Counted from the first letter of the stretch, positions 1 through 8,813 are shown. The stretch is DNA of 54,133 bases from Vibrio ruber DSM 16370 (GCF_900163965.1 NZ_FULE01000052.1:1-54133), one strand, 5' to 3'. The notes: generated by a model from the letters alone, not told the origin. Numbers and translations are program-made.

Positions 1-158
1 TTTTCTTGCTTGAGCTGCCTTACCCACTTATCCATTGTCGATTTACCAACACCCATGGCTTTTGCAGCTTCAACAACGGTGTAGTTTTGATCGAGAACAA
101 GTTGCGCTGCTTCGAGTTTGAATTCCGCACTGAAAGTGCGTCTGGTACGCTTGGTCAT
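1..158 (-). CDS. IS3-family transposase OrfA, N-terminal part (partial)
   Basis: The minus-strand frame starts with ATG at 158 and runs off the window, giving 52 residues. It begins MTKRTRRTFSAEFKLEAAQL, the standard start of IS3-family OrfA proteins, and continues into the helix-turn-helix (AAKAMGVGKSTMDKWVRQLK), which binds the IS ends. In this family OrfA is joined by programmed frameshifting to the DDE-domain OrfB; that part would lie to the left of the window. The identification rests on the sequence pattern alone; the subgroup cannot be fixed from this fragment. Confidence 0.88.
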   Translation of the reverse strand, partial: MTKRTRRTFSAEFKLEAAQLVLDQNYTVVEAAKAMGVGKSTMDKWVRQLKQE

Positions 159-231
159 AGTTTCACCTGTCATGCTATGAGGTGTATTTTAACACCTCTA
201 ATCAGGTGGCCAAATTCACCGTACCACTACA
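1..231 (-). mobile_element. IS3-family insertion sequence, left end (partial)
   Basis: The element is cut by the window start. Its outer end is visible near position 231: read on the minus strand the terminus begins TGTAGTGGTACGG, a TG-starting end as in IS3 relatives. The orfA start codon lies about 70 bases inside. A target-site duplication cannot be tested because the other end is outside the window. The IS sits directly beside an accessory patch with an orphan immunity gene. Confidence 0.8.
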
Positions 232-481
232 TTCTGATTATGATCGTAATGTCAAAAAGGGTGACAAATTTCCGCCTTCCAAGAATAACCATCATTTTGA
301 AGAAAAATAATGCTCACCTGTGAGCTTACAGGTATGGTAGGTATCTTACTTACCTACCTCGTTTTCTGGTCTATAGGCTCTGTCTTGTAGTCCAGAAAAT
401 GAAGAACAAGCTCCTGCGCGTCAGTGGTATGCAACATCGACATGCAAGGTATTCGCCATTCCCAATCTTTTACAATCCCGA
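232..481. other. Gene-poor accessory stretch between IS end and immunity gene
   Basis: No intact gene is seen here. Plus-strand codons 233-310 are open and end in TAA, with the tail GDKFPPSKNNHHFEEK; this could be the last codons of a gene cut by the IS. A second open stretch (377-481) runs in the same frame as the downstream immunity gene but has no convincing start codon. Both may be recombination debris. Confidence 0.4.
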
Positions 482-772
482 TTGACAATATTCCGAATCT
501 TCTGCTTTGTTCGAAATCTGACCCCAAGTGGATTTGTATCTGACTATACGGAACAAGAATTTACTCAGTTTGTTGAACTTATTTGTGATAATGAATTGTC
601 TGAATCGGAAGAAGATAAACTGACCAGTCATTTTTCAGAGATAGTTGATCACCCAGATGGTACAGATTTAATCTTTTGGCCTAAAGATGGTCAGGATGAT
701 TCTCCAAAAGGCATTGTTGCTGAGGTTAAACGATGGCGAAGGTCACAAGGTTTACCATGCTTTAAGGACTGA
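482..772 (+). CDS. Colicin/pyocin-type DNase immunity protein (orphan, uncertain N-terminus)
   Basis: This is a member of the Im2/Im7/Im9 family, small acidic proteins that bind and neutralise the nuclease domain of a cognate bacteriocin in the cytoplasm. Visible hallmarks are SDYTEQEF near residue 20, an acidic helix region, the HPDGTDLIFWP segment, then DDSPKGIV and WRRSQGLPCFK at the end. The TTG start gives 96 residues, while the family is usually about 85; the first 18 residues do not look like family sequence, so the native start may have been replaced. No bacteriocin gene is visible upstream; an IS lies 250 bases away. It could be an exposed immunity copy or a relic of a disrupted module. 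Confidence 0.75.
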   Translation: MTIFRIFCFVRNLTPSGFVSDYTEQEFTQFVELICDNELSESEEDKLTSHFSEIVDHPDGTDLIFWPKDGQDDSPKGIVAEVKRWRRSQGLPCFKD

Positions 773-787
773 TTCAGTCTTTTTTTA
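764..787 (+). terminator. Terminator after immunity gene
   Basis: GACTG ATT CAGTC forms a short stem directly followed by a run of T residues, overlapping the immunity gene's stop codon. Confidence 0.6.
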
Positions 788-963
788 AAATCCCCCTTAG
801 TGCGCATTATGTACGTTATGTTAAATATAATATTCGGGACGACTCAAAGTAAATCCCTATAACGGCTCTTTGTATTTCGCATACAACTCAGATGATGCTT
901 ATGGTGACCTCGCGTTTCTTGTGCCCTCCTGATTTAATATTATCTTGAAGGATTTGAGAATGA

Positions 964-1000
964 TAAAAAACGAGCGCGGTTAGTTACCGCGCTCGTTTAT
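964..1000 (-). terminator. Terminator of the alcohol dehydrogenase gene
   Basis: CGAGCGCGGT-TAGTT-ACCGCGCTCG is a perfect 10-bp stem. On the minus strand it is followed by TTTTTTATCA, so it ends transcription of the dehydrogenase gene that stops at 1019. Confidence 0.88.
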
Positions 1001-1018
1001 GCTTAAATGAATTGAATA

Positions 1019-2164
1019 TTACTCTCCGTAATAGCTCTTCCGATATAGATTTTTCACATCTTCAACAGTTGGTTTACCAGGGTTGGTCAGTGTGCATGGG
1101 TCACCGTAGGCCCGTTCACTCATTCTTTCCAATACACGGATGAATTTCTCTTCGCTGAAATCTACCTCATCACAATCTTTAAAACAGGATGGAATATTCA
1201 ATGCTTTGTTCAATTCTCTGACTGTTTGTGCCAGATTGTCAATGCCGAGAATGCTTTCTGCCAGTTGATATTTGGTGGTGTGCTGTCTGTTGAAATCAAT
1301 GATATATGGCAACAGAATTGCATTAGATAAGCCATGTGTTACACCAAACTCACCGCCAATTTTGTGAGCCAGTGAATGAACCAATCCTAATGAAGCATTC
1401 GTAAATGCCATACCGGCAAGCGCTGATGCATTGTGCATATTATAACGAGCTTCTTTATTGTCTGGCTTTTTGTATGCCGTTTCAATGTTATCGATAACCA
1501 GTTTAATTGCTTCAATTGAGTATGGATCGGTAAATGATGTCGCAGCAGTTGAAACAAGCGCTTCTGCAGCATGAGTCAAGACATCCATCCCTGTATTGGC
1601 TGTGATATGTGCGGGCATGGTTTCCGGGAGTTTTGGATCAAGAATCGCAATATCCGGTACCATGTCAGCAGCAACAATAGGATATTTGATATGGTTCTCG
1701 GTATCAGTAATCACTGAAAATGCTGTAATTTCGGATGCGGTACCACTGGTTGACGGAATGGCAATAAATTTCGCTTTTTGACGCAATGCCGGCATAGAAC
1801 CGACTTCAATAATATCTTCAAATTTTAAGTGAGGATGCTCATAGAAGCACCACATGACTTTTGCTGCATCCAGAGCCGAACCACCACCTATCGCGACGAT
1901 CCAGTCAGGTTCGAAACTCATCATTGCTTCTGCGCCGCGCCATACTGTTTTGACGGACGGATTCGGTTCAACCCCATCGATAATAATGCTACGAATGCCA
2001 GCTTGTGACAGATAATCTTGGCATTGATCTAAAAAGCCAAATTTTTTCATGGAGCTTCCGCCAGTCACTATCACCGCCTTTTGGCCTTTTAGCTGCGCTA
2101 ATTCGGCCAGAGCCCCTTCTCCATAGATAATATTTCTGGGTACAGAAAATCTCATAACACTCAT
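1019..2164 (-). CDS. Iron-containing alcohol dehydrogenase
   Basis: A 381-residue group III (Fe-dependent) alcohol dehydrogenase that interconverts an alcohol and its aldehyde using NAD(P)H in the cytoplasm. The nucleotide-binding GGGSALDAAK lies at residues 93-102, followed by PSTSGTASE at 137-145. The expected metal ligands are D194, H198, H263 and H277, matching the FucO/propanediol oxidoreductase pattern. Length is normal for the family. The ATG at 2164 is preceded by AGGAG at a good distance. The gene is monocistronic, with its own terminator, and no pathway partner is adjacent, so the substrate (propanediol, butanol, ethanol or other) cannot be told from context. Confidence 0.92.
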   Translation of the reverse strand: MSVMRFSVPRNIIYGEGALAELAQLKGQKAVIVTGGSSMKKFGFLDQCQDYLSQAGIRSIIIDGVEPNPSVKTVWRGAEAMMSFEPDWIVAIGGGSALDAAKVMWCFYEHPHLKFEDIIEVGSMPALRQKAKFIAIPSTSGTASEITAFSVITDTENHIKYPIVAADMVPDIAILDPKLPETMPAHITANTGMDVLTHAAEALVSTAATSFTDPYSIEAIKLVIDNIETAYKKPDNKEARYNMHNASALAGMAFTNASLGLVHSLAHKIGGEFGVTHGLSNAILLPYIIDFNRQHTTKYQLAESILGIDNLAQTVRELNKALNIPSCFKDCDEVDFSEEKFIRVLERMSERAYGDPCTLTNPGKPTVEDVKNLYRKSYYGE

Positions 2165-2357
2165 ACTTATCTCCTATAGGTTTCATATAAATTGTGATTA
2201 AGCATACAATATGCTTACAGGTGCAATGAAACACTGATTTGAATCATTAATCGCAAATAAATTCTATAGACATGAAATAACTAGGTATTTTCTGAACAAC
2301 AGGAAATTGAGGACGGCTTGCCTGAAGAAAGGAAGTGTAAATGAGTTTTAGTTAGAA

Positions 2358-2402
2358 AGATAAAAAGGCCAAAAGTGACAGGATCACAATGGCCTTTTAT
2401 CG
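2358..2402 (-). terminator. Terminator of the DUF3319-yciH unit
   Basis: AAAAAGGCCA and TGGCCTTTTA pair, with an inner GTGA/TCAC extension of the stem. It lies just past the yciH stop on the minus strand. Confidence 0.75.
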
Positions 2403-2420
2403 TTTTATCAGGATATTAAA

Positions 2421-2732
2421 TTAACCACCGGCGAGTTTAACGGTATGACCTTTCTTCTCTAAGAAGACTTTAATCTTTTCCCGGTCATCACCTTGAATTT
2501 CAATATGTCCGTCTTTTACGGCACCACCACAGCCACAGTGCTTCTTGAGCGCTGCTGCCAAAAGTTTCAGTGCCGGATCATCAAGGTCAAGGCCTGTAAT
2601 GATACAGACACCCTTTCCTTTTCGTCCCTTGGTTTGTCTCTGGATTCTCACAATACCATCGCCTTTTGGTCGCTCAGGTTGTGGTGATTCAGGTTGAATT
2701 CGTCCAACTTCTGTGGAGTATACTAATGTCAT
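2421..2732 (-). CDS. yciH: SUI1/eIF1-like translation factor YciH
   Basis: A 103-residue bacterial SUI1-domain protein, related to eukaryotic eIF1. Known relatives bind the 30S subunit and affect start-codon fidelity, although the in vivo role of YciH is not essential. The family core is visible: a basic RQTKGRKGKGVCIITGLDL segment near residues 32-50, the KKHCGCGGAVKDGHIEIQGD block near 63-82, and KVFLEKKGHTVKLAGG at the end. It starts seven bases after the stop of the DUF3319 gene and has a weak ribosome site, so translational coupling is likely. Confidence 0.93.
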   Translation of the reverse strand: MTLVYSTEVGRIQPESPQPERPKGDGIVRIQRQTKGRKGKGVCIITGLDLDDPALKLLAAALKKHCGCGGAVKDGHIEIQGDDREKIKVFLEKKGHTVKLAGG

Positions 2733-2739
2733 ATTTTAA

Positions 2740-3120
2740 CTACTTCTTTGCTGCTGCCGCTGCTTTCGCCTGACGGAGTTCTAAAATTGTTTTTTCAATA
2801 TGTTTTTCGATCGCGAGTTTGGAGCCTTTAAGAAGACGTCCATTGAATATACAGTACCAATCATTCGGCTCACCAGTATCATTTTTCAACGTAAAACCAG
2901 CAAACTGCTCCTGGGCTGCTGTCTGTTGCTCCCGCCTCACTTCGATATTTGAAAATTCTTTGGGATCAATTATCGAAGCAGTATCACACCACCAATCGAT
3001 ACTCTTTTGTACGGCCGCTTTATTACCGGAAAGAATATGATTCTTGATTTTTACTTGCCAGACATCACTGGATTGACCGGCAGATTTGAGGGTAAATCCT
3101 CGGTATGTTGCAACAGCCAT
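2740..3120 (-). CDS. DUF3319-type small protein
   Basis: A 126-residue soluble protein without a signal peptide or membrane segment. It contains two related halves: YRGFTLKSAGQSSDVWQVKI near the start and FAGFTLKNDTGEPNDWYCIF near residue 73, each followed by a G/N-x-x-hydrophobic turn and a helix (GNKAAVQKSIDWW; GSKLAIEKHIEKT). This suggests an internal duplication of a small beta-beta-helix unit. The tail is alanine/lysine rich. It matches what I recall as DUF3319 in vibrios; function is unknown. It is the first gene of a two-gene unit with yciH. Confidence 0.8.
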   Translation of the reverse strand: MAVATYRGFTLKSAGQSSDVWQVKIKNHILSGNKAAVQKSIDWWCDTASIIDPKEFSNIEVRREQQTAAQEQFAGFTLKNDTGEPNDWYCIFNGRLLKGSKLAIEKHIEKTILELRQAKAAAAAKK

Positions 3121-3221
3121 ATGTCTACTCAGCTCTTTTATGTATTTTCATTTAATATTAATTGTAATCAACACATGATCAAGTATATTTAGGGCTAATA
3201 GACTAGTTATAGTGCATTAGT

Positions 3222-4190
3222 ATGTTAAAAAAACCAATATTAATCACAAAAAAGACAATAATTGATGCTTATAAAAAGCAACTTTGTACATTTATCCATA
3301 AAGAACAACTCAATGAGCTGACACAATATCAGTATTCCAATAGCTCTTTACTTGCCATGGTTAAAGACTGGAATCTTTTTGTCGAATTTTGCCAGCATCA
3401 GCATGTTGTTCCCTATCCTGCGTCTCCGGATATGATTCGCCTTTTTCTTGAGAAGGAATCCCGAGTCAGGAAGTTTTCGACCTTGCGTCGTTACACTGTC
3501 ACAATAACTGTACTACATAAATTACTGGGTTATCAGGATCCGATCGCCAATCATCAGGTTCGATTACTGCTGATGTCTTTAAGAACAGAGAAAAAAGGCG
3601 ATAATAGTCAAGCGGATGCACTAGCCCGGGAACATATTGAGCAACTCGATACTCAACTCTCGACTTCTAAAAATATCAAAGATATTCGTGATCTCGCGAT
3701 CTACCATCTGATGTTTGAGTGTATTCTGAAACGAGCAGAACTCAGAGAACTGTGCATTGAACAACTCACATTTTGCTCAGACGCTGAAGTACAAGTTGAA
3801 CTCAGTGACAACCGCTATCAACTGTCTCCGGCGGCTTCAGAAGCGATTCATCGATGGTATCAGCTGATTGATACTCAATCCTCACCTTATGTCTTTCGTT
3901 CGATCGATCGCCATCAGAATATCGGGACTGAGAAACTGAATGACTCATCAATTTATCGAATATTAAGAGGAGCCGGTAAACGACTTGGGATTGCTGATCT
4001 TAAATTTTCAGGCCAATCGACCCGTATCGGAGCAACTCAAGAACTTTATAAACAGGGAATGAAAATCAAAGAGATTCAGTCTTTCGGCCGTTGGCAGAGC
4101 TCAGTGATGCCTTCTCAGTACGTCGGAAGGCATCGTCAGGCCGAAATTGAAATTCAGCAATTTAAATCGTTTAAGCCTTGGAAGCCCTGA
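3222..4190 (+). CDS. Degenerate tyrosine recombinase (phage-integrase family)
   Basis: A 322-residue protein with an N-terminal SAM-like core-binding domain (about residues 30-125) and a C-terminal tyrosine recombinase domain. Family landmarks are present but altered. The first catalytic Arg position (usual GLRxSEL) reads ILKRAEL, so K170 or R171 takes its place. The HxxR box reads QSTR (Q265, R268), followed by IGATQEL. The next box is GRW (W291), and the likely nucleophile is Y300. The changed pentad suggests weak or lost strand-cleavage activity, or a specialised role. No attachment sites or phage genes flank it, and it overlaps ddl tail-to-tail by 20 bases, which argues for a long-settled gene rather than a recent arrival. 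Confidence 0.83.
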   Translation: MLKKPILITKKTIIDAYKKQLCTFIHKEQLNELTQYQYSNSSLLAMVKDWNLFVEFCQHQHVVPYPASPDMIRLFLEKESRVRKFSTLRRYTVTITVLHKLLGYQDPIANHQVRLLLMSLRTEKKGDNSQADALAREHIEQLDTQLSTSKNIKDIRDLAIYHLMFECILKRAELRELCIEQLTFCSDAEVQVELSDNRYQLSPAASEAIHRWYQLIDTQSSPYVFRSIDRHQNIGTEKLNDSSIYRILRGAGKRLGIADLKFSGQSTRIGATQELYKQGMKIKEIQSFGRWQSSVMPSQYVGRHRQAEIEIQQFKSFKPWKP

Positions 4191-5187
4191 TTTTTGCCAA
4201 TGAACGCTCAATACAATCCGTTAAAAAATCAGCCATGCTATGGCCATTGTTCTCTAACATTTTCGGGAACATCGAGATCGGCGTCATCCCCGGGAATGTA
4301 TTCACTTCATTCAAATAGACTTCTCCGTCAGGAGTCAGGAAAAAATCAATGCGGGCAAGGTGTCTGAGTTTCATATGACGAAATATTTTTTCGCTATATT
4401 CACGAATTGAGGTGAGCTGTTCGACAGTAAGACCTTCGGCCTCAACTTTGGTATGAGAGTGACTGGTATTACTGTATTTCTCTTCATAGGTATAAAATGC
4501 ATCCGCTGGTGCAATCACTTCACCCGGGGCTGAAATATAAAGTTCTCCGCCAATTTCATAAGCCGCAACTTCCAGCTCACGTGGTTTTACCGCTTTTTCG
4601 ACAAGAACCTGCTCAGAAAACTGAAATGCCGAGGTTATCGACTGACGTAATTGCGATAAATCAGTGACCTTGTAACATCCAACCGAAGACCCCTGTCTGG
4701 CAGCTTTTACAAACAAAGCACCCCAACGATGAAAAGCGGCTTCGCACTGTGCGATTGCCTCATCCGTGAATTCAGACAGAAATAAATAAGGGGTATTCGG
4801 GACGCCTAGCGCATCATACCAAAGTTTTGAGGTGATCTTATTAAAACTATTTGAGCTCGCTTCCGGACCACATCCCAGATATGGAATCGCAGCTAACTCA
4901 AGCATTGACTGAATATCGCCGGTCTCTCCGGGATAGCCATGAATACATGGCACCACAAAATCAATTTTCTGACGACTGACGTCGGTATTCAGCGTTGCTG
5001 TGTTGGTATCCAAATATGCCAGATGACCGTCTTCGGTAAACCATCCGTCACTTTTCATTTCAACCCGTTCAACATGAAAATGAGGATTGGTTTGGAGCTG
5101 CTCCTGAACATAATTTGCAGAAACTAATGACACTTCATGTTCAGATGAACCACCACCACAAAGCAACAATATATTGATACGGCCCAT
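4171..5187 (-). CDS. ddl: D-alanine--D-alanine ligase
   Basis: A 338-residue ATP-grasp enzyme that joins two D-alanines for peptidoglycan precursor synthesis in the cytoplasm. Visible motifs are GGGSSEHEVS at 11-20, HGYPGETGDIQ at 83-93, KAARQGSSVG at 161-170 and the metal-binding NEVNTFPGMTP near 283-293. The GYPGETGD variant resembles the DdlA subgroup rather than DdlB of the dcw cluster. It is isolated from cell-wall genes, which fits a second ligase copy on the smaller Vibrio chromosome. Its 3' end overlaps the convergent recombinase gene. Confidence 0.94.
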   Translation of the reverse strand: MGRINILLLCGGGSSEHEVSLVSANYVQEQLQTNPHFHVERVEMKSDGWFTEDGHLAYLDTNTATLNTDVSRQKIDFVVPCIHGYPGETGDIQSMLELAAIPYLGCGPEASSNSFNKITSKLWYDALGVPNTPYLFLSEFTDEAIAQCEAAFHRWGALFVKAARQGSSVGCYKVTDLSQLRQSITSAFQFSEQVLVEKAVKPRELEVAAYEIGGELYISAPGEVIAPADAFYTYEEKYSNTSHSHTKVEAEGLTVEQLTSIREYSEKIFRHMKLRHLARIDFFLTPDGEVYLNEVNTFPGMTPISMFPKMLENNGHSMADFLTDCIERSLAKIRASKA

Positions 5188-5292
5188 TATTCTTCCACTG
5201 TCCCTTTCGTTTAAACCGTCTCTATCATAGATAATTCCAGATAAAGTTGTAGTCCTAATCTTGCTCTATACGACTAACCGTTCACTATCTAC

Positions 5293-5321
5293 ACAAAAAA
5301 GGGCCCAAAGGCCCTTTTCTA
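5293..5321 (-). terminator. Terminator of the SPOR lipoprotein gene
   Basis: AAAAGGGCC-CAAA-GGCCCTTTT is a tight hairpin flanked by A and T runs, immediately after the minus-strand stop at 5324. Confidence 0.85.
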
Positions 5322-5323
5322 CT

Positions 5324-5890
5324 TTAATTCAGCTTATTTAAAGTGGGATATTCGGAGTTTTTGATTGCATCAATACTTTTTACAAAAGGTTTGAGTTGAC
5401 GAAACTCAGCCGGTAGCATCTGAATCGCCTGACGCGCTTTGGCACGCGTTGCAAAATCACCGTATAAAACGGTATACCACTTCGTCCCATTCACAACTTT
5501 GTAGTTTTCCCAGATTGGCTGACCATCTTTCGGGAGCTTATTGGAAAATCGATCAACCTTGCTTTGACTGCCAACCGCAACAACCTGAATGGTGTAACCA
5601 AAACGTGGGTTCATTGCCACTTGTTTTGCTGTCGGCGGCGTAATCGTCACAGCACTCTGACTCGACGTAGACATCTTTTGAGGTTTCGCTGGTTGCTCGG
5701 TCGTCCGAACGACATTCATTTCTGTCACACCTTCAGCGGTTGTTCCCTGCTGAGAAACCACCGGCTGCTGTATTTTGGCCGTGGGATATTCTTCCTGGTA
5801 GCTTTCAGTTGTCACGTCCGTCACATAAGTACCAGAAGAGCATGCCGCCAACAGTAACGTAGACAAACCGAGAATGACTTTTTTTTCCAT
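5324..5890 (-). CDS. SPOR-domain lipoprotein
   Basis: The start at 5890 gives 188 residues beginning MEKKVILGLSTLLLAAC, a lipoprotein signal with lipobox LAAC; a longer in-frame start at 5950 would spoil the signal peptide. The region after the cysteine is low-complexity and rich in T, Q and P. The C-terminal part from about residue 95 (GYTIQVVAVGS... YTVLYGDFATRAKARQAI) is a SPOR domain, which binds denuded peptidoglycan glycans at division sites. It is therefore probably an envelope protein acting at septa. It stands alone with its own terminator. Confidence 0.85.
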   Translation of the reverse strand: MEKKVILGLSTLLLAACSSGTYVTDVTTESYQEEYPTAKIQQPVVSQQGTTAEGVTEMNVVRTTEQPAKPQKMSTSSQSAVTITPPTAKQVAMNPRFGYTIQVVAVGSQSKVDRFSNKLPKDGQPIWENYKVVNGTKWYTVLYGDFATRAKARQAIQMLPAEFRQLKPFVKSIDAIKNSEYPTLNKLN

Positions 5891-6105
5891 AGTTTTCGTG
5901 CCTTTCATAAAGAGTGTATCAATCATGCCCATAGCCGAGTTTAGAATCAAGTTTAGGTAATAAATTCAAATGAATAACATGTGATATAAAACACAAAGTA
6001 TTAAACAATTTTAAGCGAATATCCAAGTTTTGCTTTCCGCATACCTGCTTTCATCAATCCAATTGTATAATCAGACGGATATCCTTGCTGATGTGAGAAA
6101 TAAAA

Positions 6106-8802
6106 ATGAACAACCTGTCTCATTTTTTAAAACCCAGATCGGTTGCCGTCATAGGTGCCTCCAATCGGCCACTACGCGCAGGTCATGTGGTGATGAAGAA
6201 CCTGCTCAGCGGTAACTTTGATGGCACAGTCATGCCAGTCACCCCCCGCTATACTTCCGTATGTGGCGTGCTGGCTTATAAATCTATCGACTCGCTGCCT
6301 ATCATACCGGATATCGCAGTTTTATGTACGCACGCCTCAAGAAATATTTCGCTTTTCCACCAACTTGCCGAGAAAAAAGTCGCTTACGTCGTGGTCTTGT
6401 CTTCAGATATGTACACCAACGATCCAGAAGAACATCAGATCCAACAACAGTGTCTCGCTATCGCAAAAGCGGCAAACATGCGTATTGTCGGGCCAAACAG
6501 TCTGGGGATGATTCTCCCCTGGATATCATTTAATGCCTCTTTTTCTCCGGTAGCAGCCCTGAAAGGGAATATCGCCTTTATTTCTCAGTCAGCAGCAGTA
6601 TGTACGACAATTCTGGACTGGGCCAACGAAAAACAGATCGGCTTTTCTGCCTTTATTTCTCTGGGCAATGCATCGGATATTGATTTTCATGATCTGCTCG
6701 ATCATCTCAGTACCGATCGTCATACCGATGCCATTTTGCTCTATGTCGATACGATTCGAAATGCCAGACTATTTATTTCAGCAGCCCGCGCCGCATCACG
6801 AAACCGAAGAATCCTAGTCTTGAAAGGCGGAAGAACACTGGAAGGCCGGAAAGCAGCCAAAGCGCATACCGGTGGTATCGATACACTCGATATCATTTAT
6901 GATTCGGCCATTCGTCGCAGCGGTATGTTGCGCGTTCAGAACACGCATGAACTGTTTGCCGCGGTTGAGACTTTAACCCACCCGCTCCCGCTCCGTGGTG
7001 AACGACTGGCAATTATCACCAATGGGGGTGGCCCGGCCATTATGGCCATTGATACCTTACTCGAACGTGGTGGCAAGTTAGCGCAGTTAGATGATGACAT
7101 CATGGACAAACTCAATCAAAGCCTGCCGCCAAGTTGGTCACATGCCAACCCGATTGATCTCGTCGGTGATGCCGGGCACCAGCGTTATGTATCCGCCCTG
7201 AATGCCGTGTTAGATTCAGATATTGCTGATGCCATTTTAATTATGCACTGCCCTTCGGCCGTCGCAGAATCAGAGCAAACCGCTCAGGCGGTGATTGACG
7301 CCTTAAAACAGCATCCACGCAGCCGCCAGTTTAACATTTTGACCAACTGGTCCGGTGAACTGACCGCCAAAGCCGCTCGTCAACGATTCTATCAAGCCGG
7401 GATCCCGACTTATCGAACTCCGGAAAGTGCAGTAATAGCATTTATGCATATCGTCGAATACAAGCGTAACCAGAAGCAATTGATGGAGACCCCCACAACA
7501 GCAGATTTCCTTCCACCGGAAAAAATTCACCAGGCTCAAAAATGGATTCAAGAACAGCTCCACCTTACCAATCAGCAAGATACATTACTCGATACCCATC
7601 AAATCGGTGGTTTACTGAGCTGTTTTGAGTTTGATGTGTTGCCCACTTGGATGGCACAAGACAGTAGCGAAGCTGTCCACATTGCTGAAACTATCGGTTA
7701 TCCGGTGGCAGTAAAGCTCCGCTCACCGGACATTGCCCATAAATCGGATGTACAAGGCGTCATGCTCAATCTGAGAAACCGCCATGAAGTCGAAAGTGCC
7801 TCACAGGCGATTCTTGATCGGGTGAGTCTGTCTTACCCGGCCGCGCTGATTCATGGTTTAGTCGTTCAAGCGATGGCGAAACTTGCCGGTGGTGAAGAAC
7901 TGCGGATTAAAGTCAAACATGATGACACTTTCGGCCCAGTGATTCTGTTGGGACAAGGGGGATCAGAATGGCAAGAAGCGACGGATGCCGAAGCAGCACT
8001 GCCTCCGTTAAATATGACACTGGCAAGATATTTAATCGTCCGAGCAATTAAAAACAATAAAATCCGTCTGCAAAAACTGCCCGTACCGATTGATATTGCC
8101 GGACTTTCTCAGTTTTTAGTGAGACTATCGCAATTAATAGAGACGTGTCCTGAAGTTCATGAATTGGATATTCATCCGCTGTTGGTCAATGGTCACCAAT
8201 TTACGATTCTGGATGCCGATTTGCACCTCAAGCCTTATCACGGTAATGCACAACAACGGTTAGCCATTCGTCCCTATCCTTCAGAGTTAGAAGAACAGGT
8301 AGTCATGAGAAATCAGGAATCAATTCTCATCCGTCCCATTCTGCCGGAAGATGAACCTGATCATGCCGATTTCATCAGTAAAGTCTCCAAAGAGGATCTA
8401 TATAAACGCTTTTTTACTGAAGTCGGCGAATTTAACCATGAAGCTTTAGCAAACATGACTCAGATCGATTATGACCGGGAAATGGCTTTCGTTGCGGTTC
8501 GTTCATCCCCTCAACACGAGATTATCGGTGTCTCCCGTGCGTTAATCACACCGGACAACAGTAATGCAGAATTTGCCATTTTAATCCGCTCCGACTTAAA
8601 AGGTCTGGGATTGGGACGTATTCTGATGAGGAAAATCATCGATTATTGTACCAACAAGGGAACACAACAAATATCAGGTATGACGATGCCAAGTAACCAG
8701 GGAATGTTAACACTGGCTCAGAGACTCGGATTTCAAGTGGAAGTGCATTTTGAAGACGGCACGGCAGAAATGCAGCTCTCGTTATCACCAGAGCCGGAAT
8801 GA
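6106..8802 (+). CDS. pat: Protein lysine acetyltransferase Pat (acyl-CoA synthetase-like/GNAT fusion)
   Basis: An 898-residue protein with the YfiQ/PatZ architecture. An NDP-forming acyl-CoA synthetase-like part comes first: CoA-binding VAVIGASNRP near 13-22, the succinyl-CoA ligase-like region to about 450 including KAHTGG (H254), and an ATP-grasp-like region about 500-720 (YPVAVKLRSPDIAHKSDVQG). A GNAT domain follows at about 740-898, with the acetyl-CoA loop LKGLGLGRILM. Known members acetylate acetyl-CoA synthetase and other enzymes, tying carbon metabolism to acetyl-CoA level. The ATG at 6106 lies downstream of GTGAGAAAT, a weak ribosome site. The gene is monocistronic. Confidence 0.93.
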   Translation: MNNLSHFLKPRSVAVIGASNRPLRAGHVVMKNLLSGNFDGTVMPVTPRYTSVCGVLAYKSIDSLPIIPDIAVLCTHASRNISLFHQLAEKKVAYVVVLSSDMYTNDPEEHQIQQQCLAIAKAANMRIVGPNSLGMILPWISFNASFSPVAALKGNIAFISQSAAVCTTILDWANEKQIGFSAFISLGNASDIDFHDLLDHLSTDRHTDAILLYVDTIRNARLFISAARAASRNRRILVLKGGRTLEGRKAAKAHTGGIDTLDIIYDSAIRRSGMLRVQNTHELFAAVETLTHPLPLRGERLAIITNGGGPAIMAIDTLLERGGKLAQLDDDIMDKLNQSLPPSWSHANPIDLVGDAGHQRYVSALNAVLDSDIADAILIMHCPSAVAESEQTAQAVIDALKQHPRSRQFNILTNWSGELTAKAARQRFYQAGIPTYRTPESAVIAFMHIVEYKRNQKQLMETPTTADFLPPEKIHQAQKWIQEQLHLTNQQDTLLDTHQIGGLLSCFEFDVLPTWMAQDSSEAVHIAETIGYPVAVKLRSPDIAHKSDVQGVMLNLRNRHEVESASQAILDRVSLSYPAALIHGLVVQAMAKLAGGEELRIKVKHDDTFGPVILLGQGGSEWQEATDAEAALPPLNMTLARYLIVRAIKNNKIRLQKLPVPIDIAGLSQFLVRLSQLIETCPEVHELDIHPLLVNGHQFTILDADLHLKPYHGNAQQRLAIRPYPSELEEQVVMRNQESILIRPILPEDEPDHADFISKVSKEDLYKRFFTEVGEFNHEALANMTQIDYDREMAFVAVRSSPQHEIIGVSRALITPDNSNAEFAILIRSDLKGLGLGRILMRKIIDYCTNKGTQQISGMTMPSNQGMLTLAQRLGFQVEVHFEDGTAEMQLSLSPEPE

Positions 8803-8813
8803 TAACCATCAAA

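Noticed and set aside
6..323. 105-residue plus-strand frame at the left end
   Set aside because: It runs antisense to the IS3 orfA and its terminus; the composition is not protein-like.
831..932. 33-codon open stretch ending LAFLVPS-stop between the immunity gene and adh
   Set aside because: It has no start codon or ribosome site, and the in-frame codon before it is a stop; it may be a gene remnant but cannot be supported.
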